This document shows positions 17,169-25,619 of a stretch of DNA of 51,860 nt, in pieces. Within the stretch, counting starts at the first letter, position 1. The number at the start of each line of letters is the position of its first letter. This DNA is from an uncultured Actinomycetes bacterium (GTDB lineage Bacteria; Actinomycetota; Thermoleophilia; Miltoncostaeales; Miltoncostaeaceae), in assembly GCA_937871165.1 (NCBI GenBank), contig CALMXK010000092.1, forward strand, positions 1 through 51,860, written 5' to 3'. The notes beneath the pieces were generated by a model. That model saw only the letters and a list, made by a program, of their open reading frames with translations. It was not told the DNA's origin and did not search any database. A program made the position numbers and the translations under genes.

Positions 17169-18424
17169 CCGACGTTCGCGTGCCCGACATCGGCGGCTAC
17201 TCCGACGTCCCGATCATCGAGGTGCTCGTCGCCGAAGGGGCGACCGTCGCACTTGAAACGCCGCTCATCGTGCTCGAGTCGGAGAAAGCGACCATGGAGG
17301 TGCCATCCACTGTGGCGGGCACCGTCCAGTCCGTCGCGGTGAAGGTCGGCGACACCGTCTCGGCGGGGGACGTCATCATCACGGTGACAACCGAGGGCGA
17401 CGCAGCACCGGCCGCACCAGCCGCCCCAAAGGCCCCCGAGGCACAGCCTCCAGCGCCCACCGAGACAGCCGCACCGCCGCCCGCAGCCTCTGCTCCGACA
17501 CCCACTCCCACTTCGTCCACGCCACCGTCTGGTGAGCCGATCGCCGGGCCCGCGGCACGGCACCTGGCCCGTGCCCTCAACGTGGACCTGGCGACGATCG
17601 CCGGAACCGGCCGCGGCGGCCGAATCACCCTGGAGGATGTGGCGCGCGCCGGGACTGCACCCGCTCCCGGCGGCGGCGCGTCAGCCATGGGCCACGGCCT
17701 TCCGGCCTGGCCGTCGCTCGACTTCACGAAGTTCGGTGAGACCACGAGGGAGCCGCTCTCGCGGATCGCCCGAATCTCCGGGCCGTATCTGCACCGCAAC
17801 TGGGTCGGCATCCCCCACGTCACGCAGTTCGACGAAGCGGACATCACCGACCTGGAGGCATTTCGCAAACAGGTGAACGCCGAGCACGAACGCGAGGGCG
17901 TCAAGGTCACAATGGTCGCGCTCCTTGCCAAGGCGTGCGCCTCGGCATGCCGGGAGTTCCCGCATTTCAACGCGTCGCTCGATGGCGACGAGTTGATCGT
18001 GAAGCAGTACGTGCACATCGGCTTTGCGGCCGACACCCCCGCGGGGCTCATGGTTCCGGTCATTCGCGACGCCGACCGCAAGGGCATCCTCGACATCGCA
18101 CGCGAACTGACGACGCTGTCGGGCGCCGCGCGTGAGGGCACGATCAAGCGCGAGCAGATGGAGGGCGGCTCGTTCACCATCTCGAGTCTCGGCGGCATCG
18201 GCGGCACCGCCTTCACGCCGATCATCAATGCGCCCGAGGTCGCCATCCTCGGCGTCTCCCGGTCACAGACCAAGCCGGTGTGGGACGGCGCGGTGTTCCA
18301 GCCGCGACTCACGCTCCCGCTCTCGCTCTCCTATGACCATCGCGTCATTGACGGCGCACAAGCGGCGCGGTTCACCAGCCACTTGACGAAGCTCCTGTCC
18401 CAGCCCGCACGGATGCTCCTGTGA
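17156..18424 (+). CDS. aceF: Dihydrolipoamide acetyltransferase, PDH E2 component
   Basis: 422 residues. Moves the acetyl group from lipoate to CoA and forms the core of the PDH complex. One lipoyl domain (about 1-80, lipoyl Lys44 in ESEKATMEVPS), a long Ala/Pro-rich swinging linker (about 82-125), one E1/E3-binding domain (AARHLARALNVDLATIAGTG) and the catalytic domain with the terminal SYDHRVIDGAQAARF (His395, Asp399). A single lipoyl domain, where enterobacterial AceF has three. It overlaps aceE by 13 bp and the E3 gene by 4 bp (GTGA). Gene order shows it is the pyruvate, not the 2-oxoglutarate or branched-chain, E2. Confidence 0.95.
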   Translation: MASLTDVRVPDIGGYSDVPIIEVLVAEGATVALETPLIVLESEKATMEVPSTVAGTVQSVAVKVGDTVSAGDVIITVTTEGDAAPAAPAAPKAPEAQPPAPTETAAPPPAASAPTPTPTSSTPPSGEPIAGPAARHLARALNVDLATIAGTGRGGRITLEDVARAGTAPAPGGGASAMGHGLPAWPSLDFTKFGETTREPLSRIARISGPYLHRNWVGIPHVTQFDEADITDLEAFRKQVNAEHEREGVKVTMVALLAKACASACREFPHFNASLDGDELIVKQYVHIGFAADTPAGLMVPVIRDADRKGILDIARELTTLSGAAREGTIKREQMEGGSFTISSLGGIGGTAFTPIINAPEVAILGVSRSQTKPVWDGAVFQPRLTLPLSLSYDHRVIDGAQAARFTSHLTKLLSQPARMLL

Positions 18425-19854
18425 GCGACGCCTTCGATCTCGTCGTGCTCGGCGGTGGGCCCGGCGGATACACCGCCGCGTTTCGTGCCGCGGACCTGGG
18501 GCTCACCGTCGCCCTGGTCGAGGATCGGGACCGCCTGGGCGGCGTCTGCCTGAACGTCGGATGCATCCCGTCGAAGGCCCTGCTCCACGCCGCCGATGTC
18601 ATCTCGACGGTCACGCACGCAACAACGATCGGCCTGCACTTCGGTGCGCCCACTATCGATGTCGACACGCTGCGCACCTCCACCGAGAAGGTCGTCGCCA
18701 CGCTCGCCCGCGGGCTTGGCGGGCTGGCCAAGAAGCGCCGGATCGAGGTGATCCACGGGACCGCAACCTTCGCAAGCCCCACGCAAGTGACTGTCACCAA
18801 CGGCACCGACTCACGCACCCTGGACTTCGCGCACGCCATCATCGCGGTCGGGTCGCGCCCGATCATCCCACCGGCCTTCCCCACCGATGAGCGCATCATC
18901 GATTCAACAGGGGCACTTGCCCTCGCCGCCGTTCCCGACCATCTGGTCATCGTCGGCGGCGGCATCATCGGGTTGGAGATGGCCACCGTCTACCGCGCGC
19001 TCGGGTCGCAGGTGACCGTCGTGGAGATGATGGACCAGCTGATCCCGGGATGTGACGGCGACCTGGTGAAGCCGCTGCACGCCCGGTTGACCGCCGCAGG
19101 GGTGGTCGTGCATCTGGGCACCACCGTCACCGATGTGGTCGCGACGCCCGAGGCGCTGGAGATGGTCCTTCGCAGCGGTGACGAGGACTTGCCGCTGCGG
19201 GCCGATCGCATGCTCGTGGCGGTCGGGCGACGACCGAACGGCGACCGGATCGGCGCCGACAATGCGGGCGTTCGAGCCGACGAGCGCGGGTTCGTCACGG
19301 TTGACGATGCGATGCGCACCAACGTCTCGCACATCTTCGCCATCGGCGACGTCATCGGCAATCCCATGCTGGCGCACAAAGCGACGCACCAGGGTGCAGT
19401 GGCCGCTGAGAACGCGGCAGGCGGCAACGACGTGTTCGACGCGCGAACGATCCCGTCGGTCGCCTACACCGACCCGGAGATCGCGTGGGCGGGACTGACC
19501 GAAACCTCAGCGGCACAGCAGGGCGTCGCCTACGAACTGGCCACCATCCCCTGGGCCGCATCGGGCCGAGCGATGACGCTGGGGCACACCGACGGCCGCA
19601 CCAAGCTGCTCGTGGAGCCGGGCTCGCACAGGATCCTCGGCGTCGGCATCGTGGGACCGAACGCGGGTGAACTCATCGCCGAGCACGTGCTCGCCATCGA
19701 GATGGGGGCGGTCGCGGAGGACATCGCGCGCAGCATCCATCCGCACCCGACGCTGTCGGAGACCGGCGCCCTCGCCGCAGAGTGGGCGCAGGGCACGATC
19801 ACCGATCTCTATCGTCCCCCGGCACCTGCGGCGACGGGGAGCGCTTCAGCTTAG
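18421..19854 (+). CDS. lpd: Dihydrolipoamide dehydrogenase, PDH E3 component
   Basis: 477 residues. FAD enzyme that reoxidises dihydrolipoyl groups and makes NADH. FAD-binding VVLGGGPGGYTAAFRA (8-23), redox disulfide CLNVGCIPSK (Cys43, Cys48), NAD-binding VIVGGGIIGLEMATVYRALG, second FAD contact IFAIGDV, and the catalytic His-Glu pair in HPHPTLSE near the end. GTG start overlaps the E2 stop as GTGA. The stop overlaps the convergent amphi-Trp gene by 4 bp. Confidence 0.96.
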   Translation: MSDAFDLVVLGGGPGGYTAAFRAADLGLTVALVEDRDRLGGVCLNVGCIPSKALLHAADVISTVTHATTIGLHFGAPTIDVDTLRTSTEKVVATLARGLGGLAKKRRIEVIHGTATFASPTQVTVTNGTDSRTLDFAHAIIAVGSRPIIPPAFPTDERIIDSTGALALAAVPDHLVIVGGGIIGLEMATVYRALGSQVTVVEMMDQLIPGCDGDLVKPLHARLTAAGVVVHLGTTVTDVVATPEALEMVLRSGDEDLPLRADRMLVAVGRRPNGDRIGADNAGVRADERGFVTVDDAMRTNVSHIFAIGDVIGNPMLAHKATHQGAVAAENAAGGNDVFDARTIPSVAYTDPEIAWAGLTETSAAQQGVAYELATIPWAASGRAMTLGHTDGRTKLLVEPGSHRILGVGIVGPNAGELIAEHVLAIEMGAVAEDIARSIHPHPTLSETGALAAEWAQGTITDLYRPPAPAATGSASA

Positions 19855-20078
19855 GCGGGCGTCGGCCAGCGCATCGCGATGTTCAGCTCGACATCGTGTT
19901 TGTGCTGGATGAGGTCGAGGACGAGCTCGATCGGATCATTCACCTTGATCGGTGCAGCCAGGTCGTCGTACGCCATCTCGACACGCCCTGCTGCGATCTG
20001 GTCGGCGAGCGCGCGCAGCTGCGTCGCGACCTTCTCATGCGGTGCCAGTTCCTTGATATCGAACACGTGACGCGTCAC
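19851..20078 (-). CDS. Amphi-Trp domain small protein
   Basis: 75 residues, the usual size of this family. The pattern ATQLRALADQIAAGRVEM in the middle and ELNIAMRW at the end, with a lone C-terminal Trp, is typical of amphi-Trp domains. Function of the family is not established. Acidic and soluble, no signal peptide or membrane helix. It converges on lpd and lies just downstream of the MFS gene on the same strand (73 bp apart). Confidence 0.7.
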   Translation of the reverse strand: MTRHVFDIKELAPHEKVATQLRALADQIAAGRVEMAYDDLAAPIKVNDPIELVLDLIQHKHDVELNIAMRWPTPA

Positions 20079-20151
20079 GACGAAGCCCTTCTGTTTGTGG
20101 GGGTGGTTGTCATACGAAGATGTATCGGCAGGACGGTCGCCGTCGATGATG

Positions 20152-21369
20152 TCACGACGACCAACCGACGGTGCTCAGGCGCCGGATCACCGCGGCGCGG
20201 ACCGTGCTGAATCGCACACGGCGGCCCCGCTCATCGGCACGGCCGACAAGCGCACCGACCAGGGCGATCATCAAGGCGAGGGCGCTCACGCCCACGACGC
20301 CGGCCCAACCGGTGCGCTGCCAGGCGAGTCCGGGCACAAACGCGCCCACCGCACCGGCGAAGTAGTAGATGGAGTAGTAGAGGGCGCTCGCCGCTCCCGG
20401 ACGCACACCGCGGGCGCCACCGACGCCGATCGGTGCCGCCGTGACCACGGTGAACATGCCGATGGTGATGCACATCAGCCCGGCGACGATCATCGCCATG
20501 TGGTCGAGCACCGTGAGGGCCAGTCCGAGTGATGCGAGGACCGCACCGACGAGCGCGACAGCGGACCACCCGTGGCGTTCTGCGCGACGTCCCGCGATCG
20601 GCGCCACGGCGCCCGCGATCCACACCACGAAGACGAGCGACGTGATGGTGGGCGACAAGTTGAACGGTGCAGCTTCCAGGCGGTAGCCGATGTAGGAGAA
20701 CACGCCGACGAACACGAAAAACAGCGCCGGCCCGGTCATTGCGGCGGCGGCGACGCGCCGGTTCATCAAGCGACCGGTGCGGGCGCTCTTGTGCCGTGCG
20801 GGCGCCGGAGGAAGCGTGCGTGCCATGACGCCCACGGCCACGAGGGGCAGCACCGACAACACGCCGAGTGCCACGCGCCATCCGGTGACGGACGCCACGA
20901 GGGCGACGCCGAGTCGACCGATGAGACCGCCGCTGATCAACGACGCCATGTACCACCCCATGGCCCGTGCACCGATGGCGGGCACGAACACTTCGGACAC
21001 GTACGGAAGCCCGACGACCAGCAACCCCGGCAGGATCAATCCCTGAATGAACCGCGTCGCGATGAGGACTTCGAATGTCGGCGCCACGGCCACCGCGATC
21101 GTCGCGGGAACGAGCAACGCACTCGCAGCGATCAGGCAGCGGCGACGACCGACACGGTCGGAAAGCGGTCCCCACATCCATGCGCCAAGGACCATCGCGA
21201 GCACCAGGACCGAAATGGTGAGTCCGGCGCGCGCGGGAGCGACACCGAACGCGCGACCGATGGTCGGCAGGATCGCCTGCGTGGAGTACATGGTGGCGAA
21301 CATCGCGCTCGCCCCGACAAGGAATCCGAGCATGCCACCGAGACGCTTTTGTGGTGCTCGTTTCGTCAT
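20152..21369 (-). CDS. MFS transporter, YnfM-like
   Basis: 405 residues from ATG 21369, the start that leaves a normal N-terminus (MTKRAPQKRLGGMLGFLVGA); ATG 21399 is possible. Twelve hydrophobic helices. The loop 2-3 motif WGPLSDRVGRRR is the MFS signature, and MYSTQAILPTIGRAF resembles the first helix of E. coli YnfM, a proton-driven exporter of unclear substrate. It is divergent from a LysR gene, the same arrangement as ynfM-ynfL in E. coli, so control by that LysR protein is likely. The substrate cannot be predicted. Confidence 0.85.
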   Translation of the reverse strand: MTKRAPQKRLGGMLGFLVGASAMFATMYSTQAILPTIGRAFGVAPARAGLTISVLVLAMVLGAWMWGPLSDRVGRRRCLIAASALLVPATIAVAVAPTFEVLIATRFIQGLILPGLLVVGLPYVSEVFVPAIGARAMGWYMASLISGGLIGRLGVALVASVTGWRVALGVLSVLPLVAVGVMARTLPPAPARHKSARTGRLMNRRVAAAAMTGPALFFVFVGVFSYIGYRLEAAPFNLSPTITSLVFVVWIAGAVAPIAGRRAERHGWSAVALVGAVLASLGLALTVLDHMAMIVAGLMCITIGMFTVVTAAPIGVGGARGVRPGAASALYYSIYYFAGAVGAFVPGLAWQRTGWAGVVGVSALALMIALVGALVGRADERGRRVRFSTVRAAVIRRLSTVGWSS

Positions 21370-21421
21370 CGTCTCACAGAGTAGGTGATTTTCAGTCATA
21401 GGTCCAATACCATGTTCCGTC
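21370..21421. promoter_or_regulatory. Divergent MFS/LysR control region
   Basis: Only 52 bp separate the two start codons. TACCAT (21408-21413) is a possible -10 for the LysR gene, 8 nt before its ATG. LysR proteins usually bind such shared regions, but no clear T-N11-A palindrome could be fixed. Confidence 0.4.
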
Positions 21422-22357
21422 ATGACTGATATCACTCAGATCTCACAACCGTTTGAGCTGCGACACCTCAAATACTTCGTCGCAGTGGCGGAGGAGCTGC
21501 ACTTTGGACGTGCCGCGGCGCGCCTTGGGATCGCCCAGCCGCCGCTCAGCCAGCAGATTCAGCGACTGGAATCGCAGATCGGCGCCCAGTTGTTTCGACG
21601 AAACCGCCGCCATGTGGAGCTGACCGCGAGTGGCGCGCTGCTGCTGCCCGAGGCGCGCTCGTTGCTGCGCCACGCAGAGCACGTCGCGCAACGGGTGCGT
21701 CAGGCCGAGCTTGGCGACGCGGGCACCGTCCATCTCGGGTTCGTCAGTTCCGCCGCACACGAGGTGCTGCCACGACTCCTGCGCGTGTTGCGTGAGCGTG
21801 CTCCCGGCATTGTCGTCGAGCCGAACGAGCTTGCGACGAGTGAACAGATCTCGGCCCTTGACGACGGCTCGTTGGAAGTCGGCGTCGTCCGCGTGCCGCT
21901 CTTGGCGCCAGGACTCTCCATGCATCCGCTGATCACCGAGCCGCTCGTCGCGGCCCTACCGGACTTCCATCCACTCGCAGGACGCAAACGCATCGCGCTG
22001 TCCGCCCTCGCCGACGAGCCCTTCGTGCTGTGGGCACGCCGGCACAACCACATGTTCCACGACATGGTCATCGCCGCATGCACGGACGCCGGCTTTCGCC
22101 CGCAGATCGCGCAGGAGGCGGGTGAGCTCGGAACGATCCTGGGGCTCGTCGCCGGTGGACTCGGCGTGTCGCTGGTCCCCGCATCGACGCAGCGGGCGCG
22201 CGCAGAGGGAATCGTCTGCCTGCCGCTGCAAGGACAGACCGTCGAGATCGCCCTCGCGCTCGCCTGGAAGGACGACCGGCGAATGCCGATCGTCGACACC
22301 CTCATCACCACCGCCAAGGAACTGTGGCCGGTGAAGGGACGCCGCTCGTCGCAGTAG
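21422..22357 (+). CDS. LysR-family transcriptional regulator
   Basis: 311 residues, normal length. N-terminal winged helix-turn-helix (about 10-70: HLKYFVAVAEELHFGRAAAR, LGIAQPPLSQQIQRLESQIG, LFRRNRRHVELTASG), then a periplasmic-binding-protein-like effector domain (about 95-300; GTVHLGFVSSA, GLVAGGLGVSLVP). Probably binds the short region it shares with the MFS exporter gene and switches it on when an effector is present. No neighbouring gene identifies the effector. Confidence 0.93.
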   Translation: MTDITQISQPFELRHLKYFVAVAEELHFGRAAARLGIAQPPLSQQIQRLESQIGAQLFRRNRRHVELTASGALLLPEARSLLRHAEHVAQRVRQAELGDAGTVHLGFVSSAAHEVLPRLLRVLRERAPGIVVEPNELATSEQISALDDGSLEVGVVRVPLLAPGLSMHPLITEPLVAALPDFHPLAGRKRIALSALADEPFVLWARRHNHMFHDMVIAACTDAGFRPQIAQEAGELGTILGLVAGGLGVSLVPASTQRARAEGIVCLPLQGQTVEIALALAWKDDRRMPIVDTLITTAKELWPVKGRRSSQ

Positions 22358-22366
22358 GGGCGCTCG

Positions 22367-23005
22367 CTACGCGGGGTAGGGCACCCCGCTCGCCGAGTGG
22401 CAACGGTAGCCGTTGGGGTTCGCGGCCAGGTACTGCTGGTGATCTGGCTCGGCGTAGTAGAAGGGCCCCAGCGGTTCGATCTCCGTGGTGATGGGGCCGT
22501 ACCCGGCAGCGGCAATGGCGGGCGCGTAGACCGTGGCCGAATGCGTCGCAGCCGCGTGTTGCCCCGGAGTGGTCGTGTAGATCGCCGATCGGTACTGGGT
22601 GCCCACGTCATTGCCCTGCCGCATTCCCTGCGTCGGATCGTGCCCTTCCCAGAAGATCCGCAGGATCTCTCCGAACGGCACATCGGCGGGTCGGTAGGCG
22701 ACCAGCACGACTTCGGTGTGCCCGGTCCTGCCGCTGCAAACCTCGTGGTACGTGGGGTTCGGTGTCAGGCCGCCCGCGTATCCCACGGCGGTCGTCACCA
22801 CTCCGGGACGCTGCCAGTAGATCTCTTCGGCACCCCAGAAGCACCCCATGCCGAGCACGACCGTCTCCACCCCGTCGTCGAACGGTCCGGTCAGCGGGAC
22901 ACCGAGAACGAGATGGCGTTCCGGCACCGGCATTGGTTCAGCGCGACCAGGCAGGGCACTCCCCTGGTCGGGCAGTGGCGCAGCATCTCGGCGAAACACA
23001 CCCAT
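22367..23005 (-). CDS. msrA: Peptide methionine sulfoxide reductase A
   Basis: 212 residues. Reduces the S-form of methionine sulfoxide in oxidised proteins. Active site [13 protein letters not shown] with the catalytic Cys, then [43 protein letters not shown], all hallmark MsrA segments, and the C-terminal [17 protein letters not shown] with a probable recycling Cys. ATG 23005 follows GGAGG at 6 nt; an adjacent GTG 23008 is less well spaced. No MsrB is fused or adjacent. Confidence 0.96.
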   Translation of the reverse strand: MGVFRRDAAPLPDQGSALPGRAEPMPVPERHLVLGVPLTGPFDDGVETVVLGMGCFWGAEEIYWQRPGVVTTAVGYAGGLTPNPTYHEVCSGRTGHTEVVLVAYRPADVPFGEILRIFWEGHDPTQGMRQGNDVGTQYRSAIYTTTPGQHAAATHSATVYAPAIAAAGYGPITTEIEPLGPFYYAEPDHQQYLAANPNGYRCHSASGVPYPA

Positions 23006-23073
23006 CACTCACCTCCGAAGTTCCGGGACCGCGCCGCCATCAGGTCGACGAGCGCGGTCACCGTCAAGGATCA

Positions 23074-23128
23074 GGGCTTGCGGCCGCCTGGCCAAGCCCG
23101 TCGGTCGCCGGTCAGCTCGGCTGACCGG
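23074..23128 (-). terminator. Hairpins at the end of phoU
   Basis: Two stem-loops lie at the phoU 3' end: CCGGTCAGC-TCG-GCTGACCGG (23108-23128, perfect 9-bp stem spanning the stop codon) and GGGCTTG/CAAGCCC (23074-23080 with 23093-23099, extended by GGCC/GGCC inside). Neither has a T-run. They probably mark the end of the kinase-phoU transcript before msrA. Confidence 0.4.
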
Positions 23129-23789
23129 GATGAGACGCGTCCGTGAACTCGCGAAACTGACCGGTCACCAGGTACGCGGTCTGTTCGCCGATGTCGACCG
23201 CGTGGTCGCCGATGCGTTCAAGGCACCGCGACACGATCAACATGCGTGCCGCCCACTCGCGCTTCTCAGGATCGCTTCCGATCTCGACGACCCAGTCGAC
23301 AGCCTTGCGGTTGGCGCGGTCGATCAGCTCGTCCAGGCCGATGAGCGACTCCGCCGCCACTGCATCACGCGCCGCAAAGGCGTTGATCGATACCTGGATC
23401 ATCTCCTCGGCCCGGGCACCCATCTCTTCCAGCCAGGCGACCATGCGCATGTCGTTCGGCAACTTCGCGCTCAGTTTGGTGAGCTTCGCCACGGTCACGC
23501 AGTAGTCGGCCATCCGCTCGATGTGCAGGTTCACCTTCGAGATCGCAAGCACCAGTCGCATGTCGCGCGCGGTCGGAGCCTGCAGTGCGACGACCTCCTC
23601 CACCAACTGGTCGACACGCAGATACCGTTCGTCGACCTGATCGTCGTAGTCGATGACCTCGTCTGCGAGATCGACGTCCCATTCTTCCAGCGCTTTGAGC
23701 GCTGCACGCAGCATGCGCAGCACCAGGCTGCATTCTTCCTGCAACGTCGCCTGCGCGAGCGTCAGCTGTTCTTCAAGCGCGACCCGCAT
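23112..23789 (-). CDS. phoU: Phosphate signalling protein PhoU
   Basis: 225 residues, all-helical, two PhoU repeats. PhoU links the Pst transporter to the PhoR-type kinase and keeps the Pho response off when phosphate is plentiful. The metal-binding ExxxD-type blocks are seen in DLADEVIDYDDQVDERYLRV (first repeat) and SLIGLDELIDRANRKAVDW (second repeat), with the typical ISKVNLHIERMADYCVTVAK and CLERIGDHAVDIGE. AAGGGGA stands just before the ATG. It lies 61 bp after the kinase gene on the same strand, so the two are likely co-transcribed. The pst genes are 22 kb away. Confidence 0.95.
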   Translation of the reverse strand: MRVALEEQLTLAQATLQEECSLVLRMLRAALKALEEWDVDLADEVIDYDDQVDERYLRVDQLVEEVVALQAPTARDMRLVLAISKVNLHIERMADYCVTVAKLTKLSAKLPNDMRMVAWLEEMGARAEEMIQVSINAFAARDAVAAESLIGLDELIDRANRKAVDWVVEIGSDPEKREWAARMLIVSRCLERIGDHAVDIGEQTAYLVTGQFREFTDASHPGQPS

Positions 23790-23850
23790 CGGTCCCCTTT
23801 CACCGGTGACGGCATCTTAGCGTCCCCCGCCAACGCGGACGCCGACCGCG

Positions 23851-24810
23851 CTAGACGGGTCCGGCCGAGTCGCCTTCGGGAAACATCAGCCGGATGGTCA
23901 GGCCATGGGGCTCGGAATTTTCGGCCACGGCATAGCCGCCTGCAGAGGTGCAGATGTGTTTGACGATGGCAAGGCCAAGCCCGGTGCCGCGGGATGAGCG
24001 GGCCGGATCGGCCCGGTAGAACCGTTCAAACAGGCGCGGCAGGGCCTCGGCGGGCGTACCGAGCCCGGTGTCGCGTGCCCGCACCTGCACCCATCCGCGG
24101 CGACGACGCACGTCGAGTTCCAGTGTGCAGTCAGGACCGGCGTAGCGAATCGCGTTCTCGATGAAGTTGCGTGCGAGCACCTGCAACATCCGTGGGCGGA
24201 CGGCGATCTCGACTTCCTCGTCGCCGGTCACCGTGACGGCAAGGCCGGCAACCTCGGTGCGTTCGGCGAACTCACCGACGACCTCACGGAAGATTTCCAG
24301 CACACGTGAACTGCCGAGCCCCACCACGGCGTGGCCGGTCTCAAGCTCGCCGAGAAAGAGCACGTCGTCGATCAGCTCCCCCATCTGATCGATCTGTCCA
24401 CGCGCCAGATCGATGAGCTCGTCGACGTCGGCGCCGGGAAGCTCGATCGACTCGATGAGCGCAAGAAGGCGTGCGAGCGGCGTTCGCAGCTCGTGCGAAA
24501 CCGCGGCCGTGAACCCGGCACGAAGCTCTTCATAGGCGTGCATGTCGCCTGGACGCCCGATGTACACCAGACGTTCGACGCGATCGCCGACGATCAGTGG
24601 CACCTCGAGAATCTCGGTGGGGCGTCGCCCATCACGCATCGGACCGGGCAGCCGCCGACCATGCGCGACGTCGGGATAGGTCTCGCGTGCGCGGCGACTG
24701 GCGTGAATCACGCGGTCGTCGGCATCGAGCAGCACGACCACCTCGCGGCTCTCCTCGATCAGCAGTCGGCCACGCAAGGACCCCAGAGATTGTTCGCCGC
24801 CTGTCACCAT
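23851..24810 (-). CDS. Soluble PhoR-like sensor histidine kinase
   Basis: 319 residues from ATG 24810. PAS-like domain (about 15-90; VVVLLDADDRVIHASRRARE), HisKA with phospho-accepting His106 (AAVSHELRTPLARLL), HATPase with N-box NFIENAIRYAG, G1 DTGLGTP, F-box LFERFYRAD and G2 GTGLGLAIVKHI. No membrane helix is visible, unlike PhoR of E. coli, so it must sense an internal signal or a partner such as PhoU. It is divergent from the PhoP-like regulator and upstream of phoU, which supports a phosphate role. The start codon overlaps a PHO-box-like repeat, so the true start may be elsewhere. Confidence 0.85.
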   Translation of the reverse strand: MVTGGEQSLGSLRGRLLIEESREVVVLLDADDRVIHASRRARETYPDVAHGRRLPGPMRDGRRPTEILEVPLIVGDRVERLVYIGRPGDMHAYEELRAGFTAAVSHELRTPLARLLALIESIELPGADVDELIDLARGQIDQMGELIDDVLFLGELETGHAVVGLGSSRVLEIFREVVGEFAERTEVAGLAVTVTGDEEVEIAVRPRMLQVLARNFIENAIRYAGPDCTLELDVRRRRGWVQVRARDTGLGTPAEALPRLFERFYRADPARSSRGTGLGLAIVKHICTSAGGYAVAENSEPHGLTIRLMFPEGDSAGPV

Positions 24811-24868
24811 TCGTTCACCAGATATCTTCCCGTCGATGACCCGCTCGACCCAACTGTTGCTCCACAAT
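24802..24868. promoter_or_regulatory. Divergent kinase/regulator promoter with PHO-box-like repeat
   Basis: TGTCACC (24802-24808) and GTTCACC (24813-24819) form a direct repeat with an 11-bp period, very like the GTTCACC-N4-GTTCACC PHO box bound by PhoP in Streptomyces. CACAAT (24863-24868) is a possible -10 for the regulator gene, 8 nt before its ATG. The arrangement suggests autoregulation. Confidence 0.5.
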
Positions 24869-24876
24869 GTCGTGAC

Positions 24877-25572
24877 ATGAGCAAGGTACTCGTAATTGAA
24901 GACGACGAGCTTATCGGCCAGGGCATGGTCCGCCACCTGACCGCAGCCGGATTTGACGCGACGTGGGTGGGCAAAGGTGAGACCGGACTCGCGCGACTGC
25001 GCTTCGAGCGACCCGACGTCTGCGTGCTCGATCTGATGTTGCCGGGAATCGACGGGTGGCGGCTGATCGAGACCGCCCGCGGCGAGGGGATCGGCATTCC
25101 GATCATCGTGGTGAGCGCACGCGGCACCGAGCACGACCGGGTGCATGCGCTTGAGATCGGCGCCGACGACTATCTCGTCAAACCGTTCTCGATGAAGGAA
25201 CTCATCGCACGGGTTCAGGCGGCGTCCCGCCGGGGACCCCGTGAGGCGGTCGCATCGCGAGGAGATCTGATCGAGGTGGCCGGGCTGCGCATCGACCCGG
25301 ACCAGGTGCAGGCGTATGTCGACGGCGTCGACGCCTCGCTGACCCCGACCGAGTTTCGTCTGCTGTACACGCTCGCTCGCGAACATGGACGGGTCCTGAC
25401 CCGGGACGACCTGTTGCAGCGCGTCTGGGGCCGGCCGGCAACCCATCGCGACCGTACCGTCGACGTGTTCGTGCGGCGCCTGCGGGAGAAAATCGACCGT
25501 CTTTCAAGCACCCACACCTACATTCAGACCCGCTACGGGGTCGGATACAAGTTGGAGGCGGAGCCCAAGTAG
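24877..25572 (+). CDS. OmpR-family response regulator, probable PhoP/PhoB
   Basis: 231 residues from ATG 24877. Receiver domain (1-120) with acidic pocket EDD (8-10), phospho-acceptor Asp52 (VLDLMLPGIDGW), and Lys102 (YLVKPFSMKEL). C-terminal winged helix (about 135-228) with LTPTEFRLLYTLAREHGRVL and the recognition helix TVDVFVRRLREKI. Activated by phosphotransfer, presumably from the divergent kinase. Position next to that kinase and phoU makes the phosphate regulator the best call; MtrA- or RegX3-type relatives cannot be excluded. Possible leaderless mRNA. Confidence 0.9.
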   Translation: MSKVLVIEDDELIGQGMVRHLTAAGFDATWVGKGETGLARLRFERPDVCVLDLMLPGIDGWRLIETARGEGIGIPIIVVSARGTEHDRVHALEIGADDYLVKPFSMKELIARVQAASRRGPREAVASRGDLIEVAGLRIDPDQVQAYVDGVDASLTPTEFRLLYTLAREHGRVLTRDDLLQRVWGRPATHRDRTVDVFVRRLREKIDRLSSTHTYIQTRYGVGYKLEAEPK

Positions 25573-25607
25573 GACATCGGGATATACCGGACTTCCGACA
25601 CGTCGTC

Positions 25608-25613
25608 TACCCT
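25608..25613 (+). promoter_or_regulatory. Leaderless -10 box of the glucan phosphorylase gene
   Basis: TACCCT ends 6 nt before ATG 25620, and no Shine-Dalgarno is present in the 47-bp gap after the upstream stop codon. This matches the -10 spacing seen at several other genes of this window. Confidence 0.45.
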
Positions 25614-25619
25614 GGTCGG

